From Proteobacteria bacterium UBA4656 (GTDB taxonomy: Bacteria > Pseudomonadota > Gammaproteobacteria > Xanthomonadales > Ahniellaceae), in NCBI GenBank assembly GCA_002405525.1, contig DHLY01000050.1:938-8746 (forward strand): a DNA stretch of 7,809 nt. The letters are read 5' to 3'. The notes under the pieces are model-generated. The model saw nothing but the letters and a program-made list of their open reading frames with translations, was not told where the DNA came from and searched no databases. Position 1 is the stretch's first letter. The number at the start of each line of letters is the position of its first letter. This document shows positions 6,521-7,809 of the stretch, in pieces. The position numbers and the translations under genes are program-made.

Positions 6521-7465
6521 CTACATGCTCCCGCGTTCCTGGGCCTTCACCCGCGGCAAGCCGAACCCCGCCACCCAGGGGTCGTGCCGCAGACCGTGCT
6601 CGAAATGGTCGACCACCGCCTTGACCCGCGGCGACAGCCGGCGCGAGGCCGACCACACGGCGTGGATGGGCAGCGGCACCGGACGATGACGCAGCAGCAG
6701 ACGCTTCAGGCGCCGCGCGGCGATCTCGGGGCCCACCTGCCACAGCGGTGCGCAGGCGATACCCGCGCCCGCCAGCACCGCGCCGAGCACGCCCTCGCCA
6801 CCCGCGCAGCGCAGGTTGCCGCGCACACACACCGTTTCCACGCCATCCGCGACCTCGAACGCCCAGGCATCGGCGGCAGCCGACGTCGCGTCGACCAGGC
6901 AGGGGTGCGCGGCGAGGTCCGCCGGCACGGCCGGCTCGCCGTGCCGCTCCAGCCAGGCCGGTGCGGCGACCACCACCTGTTCGCTGGTCGCGATGCGGCG
7001 CGCGACCAGGCGCTCGTCGCGCATCTCGCCGATCCGGATCGCGAGGTCGTAGCCGTCGCGCACGACGTCGACCGGCGGGTCGACGAGGCGGAGCTCGACC
7101 ACCAGGCGCGGGTGCCGGCCGAGCAGATCAGCGAGCCGTGGCGCCACCTGCAGGCGCCCGAATGCCGCCGGACTCGCCACGGACAGGACGCCGGTGAGCC
7201 GGCCGCCCGTGGCGCGCAAGTCGGCGGCCGCCTCGCGCAGGGCCAGCACGGCCTCGCGGGCGCGCTCGTAGTAGGCCAGCCCCTCGTCGGTGGGCGTGAC
7301 CTTGCGCGTGGTCCGGTGCAGCAGCCGCACACCCAGAGAGCGCTCCAGCGCGGCCACCTGTTTGCTCGCCGCCGGCTGGCTCAGGCGCCGCTCCCGCGCG
7401 GCGGCGGTGAACGACCCGGATTCGACCACGCGGACGAAGAGTTCGAGGGCAGCGAGACGGTCCAT
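6521..7465 (-). CDS. LysR-type transcriptional regulator (CrgA-like group)
   Basis: DNA-binding regulator of 314 residues, the usual LysR size. The N-terminal winged helix-turn-helix is MDRLAALELFVRVVESGSF, then TAAARERRLSQPAASKQVAALE (about 20-41), then LGVRLLHRTTRKVTPTDEG (44-62). A linker helix follows. The effector-binding domain (about 90-295) has PRLVVELRLVDPPVDVVRDG, YDLAIRIGEM and a CAGGEGVLGAVLAGAGIACAPLW segment, typical of the CrgA-like group. The inducer is not predictable. ATG 7465 gives the standard LysR N-terminus. An ATG at 7492 would add nine residues but lies upstream of the start point expected from the -10 at 7500-7495, so it is less likely. A perfect dyad with T-N11-A lies just upstream and suggests autoregulation. 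The regulated partner may lie past the right edge, in the divergent position usual for this family, or may be the acyltransferase pair downstream. Confidence 0.93.
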   Translation of the reverse strand: MDRLAALELFVRVVESGSFTAAARERRLSQPAASKQVAALERSLGVRLLHRTTRKVTPTDEGLAYYERAREAVLALREAAADLRATGGRLTGVLSVASPAAFGRLQVAPRLADLLGRHPRLVVELRLVDPPVDVVRDGYDLAIRIGEMRDERLVARRIATSEQVVVAAPAWLERHGEPAVPADLAAHPCLVDATSAAADAWAFEVADGVETVCVRGNLRCAGGEGVLGAVLAGAGIACAPLWQVGPEIAARRLKRLLLRHRPVPLPIHAVWSASRRLSPRVKAVVDHFEHGLRHDPWVAGFGLPRVKAQERGSM

Positions 7466-7474
7466 GGTTGCTTT

Positions 7475-7495
7475 TTCATGCCCTGGGGGCATGAA
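7475..7495. promoter_or_regulatory. Perfect 9-3-9 inverted repeat with T-N11-A, probable LysR operator
   Basis: TTCATGCCC (7475-7483) and GGGCATGAA (7487-7495) are exact reverse complements around a 3-nt centre. Within it, TGCCC and GGGCA give the T-N11-A pattern typical of LysR binding sites. It sits 9 nt upstream of the LysR ATG and abuts the -10 hexamer, covering the predicted transcription start. That position suits autorepression. Arm symmetry is seen directly; binding by this LysR protein is inferred. Confidence 0.6.
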
Positions 7496-7500
7496 TCATA
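7495..7500 (-). promoter_or_regulatory. Probable -10 hexamer of the LysR gene
   Basis: On the minus strand this reads TATGAT, 5 of 6 to the sigma-70 -10 consensus, in an otherwise GC-rich stretch. It would start transcription near 7488, about 23 nt before the chosen ATG. No good -35 is present at 16-18 nt (CCGTGA or similar). On the plus strand TTGCTT (7468-7473) with ATGAAT (7491-7496) could be a weak divergent promoter through the same dyad. Confidence 0.45.
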
Positions 7501-7573
7501 GGCGAGACCAGGGTGACTCACGGCCAGGGATTCTGAACGGCCCGTATGCAGGCGGCCGAGCCGAGCGTCCGCC

Positions 7574-7589
7574 GCGCCGCATGCGGCGC
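7574..7589. repeat. 16-bp perfect palindrome in the right-end stretch
   Basis: GCGCCGCATGCGGCGC is self-complementary over all 16 bases. It lies about 75 nt upstream of the LysR -10 and outside any supported gene. As RNA it could form a 6-bp stem with a 4-nt loop. It has no T-run and no resemblance to the LysR dyad, so its role is unknown. Confidence 0.5.
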
Positions 7590-7652
7590 TCCCGCCCGGC
7601 CTGCCCACCCCGGGTGACGGCGCGGGGCTGCGGGCTTGCCAGGGTGCGCGCT

Positions 7653-7758
7653 CCTTCTATGTGCCGTTCGTTGTCAACCTCCACCTGCGGTGGCTGTTGC
7701 TCGCCAGGGCGGCTGGTTTCCGATGCCCGGTTGCCCAGGACCACCTTCTATCCGTTCG
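7653..7758. repeat. Imperfect direct repeat, CCTTCTAT ... CCGTTCG
   Basis: CCTTCTAT then CCGTTCG occurs at 7653-7670 (with GTG between the two blocks) and at 7744-7758 (blocks joined), about 91 nt apart. Fifteen bases match exactly, apart from the 3-nt insertion. Both copies lie in the unassigned right-end stretch, between less similar flanks that both contain a CCAGG-type motif. This could be a trace of a repeat unit or chance. Confidence 0.3.
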
Positions 7759-7809
7759 GGCCGGTTTCGCCCGTAGCCCCATGCTGCATTCGCGTGTACG
7801 AGTTGCGCC

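Larger units (their letters stand above)
7501..7809. other. Right-end stretch without a supportable gene
   Basis: These 309 nt follow the LysR promoter to the window edge. Two plus-strand frames stay open to the right edge, one through the whole stretch and one from 7517. The second gives a fairly protein-like translation from GTG 7661 (VPFVVNLHLRWLLLARAAGF and onward), but no Shine-Dalgarno precedes it and no family is recognised. ATG 7781 lies in that same frame and has no ribosome binding site either. The minus strand also has an open frame (7496-7744, 82 codons) with no recognisable similarity. Other contents are a 16-bp palindrome at 7574-7589, a CCACC/GGTGG hairpin at 7681-7693, and an imperfect direct repeat at 7653-7670 and 7744-7758. 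It may be intergenic DNA, a decayed gene, or the edge of a dispersed repeat. Confidence 0.4.

Noticed and set aside
6278..7501. 407-codon plus-strand open frame opposite the LysR gene
   Set aside because: The LysR protein on the minus strand is unmistakable; the antisense frame has no recognisable motif.
7496..7744. 82-codon minus-strand open frame ending at the LysR promoter
   Set aside because: It runs into the LysR -10 and dyad, has no ribosome site or known family, and is charged and low in hydrophobic residues. Kept only as part of the right-end observation.

Overview
This is a high-GC chromosomal window whose content is almost entirely core metabolism. The protein sequences (two-subunit glycyl-tRNA synthetase of proteobacterial type, GspE/PulE ATPase, CrgA-like LysR regulator) point to a gammaproteobacterium. 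The GlyQ sequence and overall style best fit the Xanthomonadales/Lysobacteraceae. That placement is from memory of family sequences, not from a search.

Layout, left to right. (1) 1-1073, minus strand: 5' two-thirds of a GspE/PulE-type secretion/pilus ATPase, cut by the left edge just before its Walker A motif. (2) 1074-1154: an 81-nt divergent promoter region with one AT-rich hexamer (TATACT) and a very C-rich glyQ leader with no Shine-Dalgarno sequence. (3) 1155-2054 glyQ and 2191-4338 glyS, plus strand, encoding the alpha and beta subunits of glycyl-tRNA synthetase. They are separated by a 136-nt spacer holding three perfect palindromes and a 9-codon mini-ORF that overlaps the glyS start. 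(4) A 51-nt convergent gap, then a minus-strand pair: a PlsC-type acyltransferase (5404-6306) followed 12 nt later by a YheT-family alpha/beta hydrolase (4390-5391), very probably one operon. (5) 6307-6520: a 214-nt spacer without a recognisable gene. (6) 6521-7465, minus strand: a LysR-type regulator with a near-consensus -10 and a perfect 9-3-9 dyad containing T-N11-A in its promoter/leader. (7) 7501-7809: 309 nt with no gene I can support, containing a 16-bp palindrome, an imperfect direct repeat and open frames that run off the right edge.

Functionally, GlyQ and GlyS assemble into one enzyme that charges tRNA-Gly. The acyltransferase and hydrolase probably act on membrane lipids or acyl esters. 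The LysR protein probably controls itself and perhaps a gene beyond the right edge. I found no CRISPR array, insertion sequence, phage gene, tRNA or rRNA, and no convincing new defence or mobile system. The points worth checking are non-coding: the G-quadruplex-capable glyQ leader, the palindrome series between glyQ and glyS, the LysR dyad, and the unexplained right end. Many long ORFs on the opposite strand are by-products of high GC content and were rejected.
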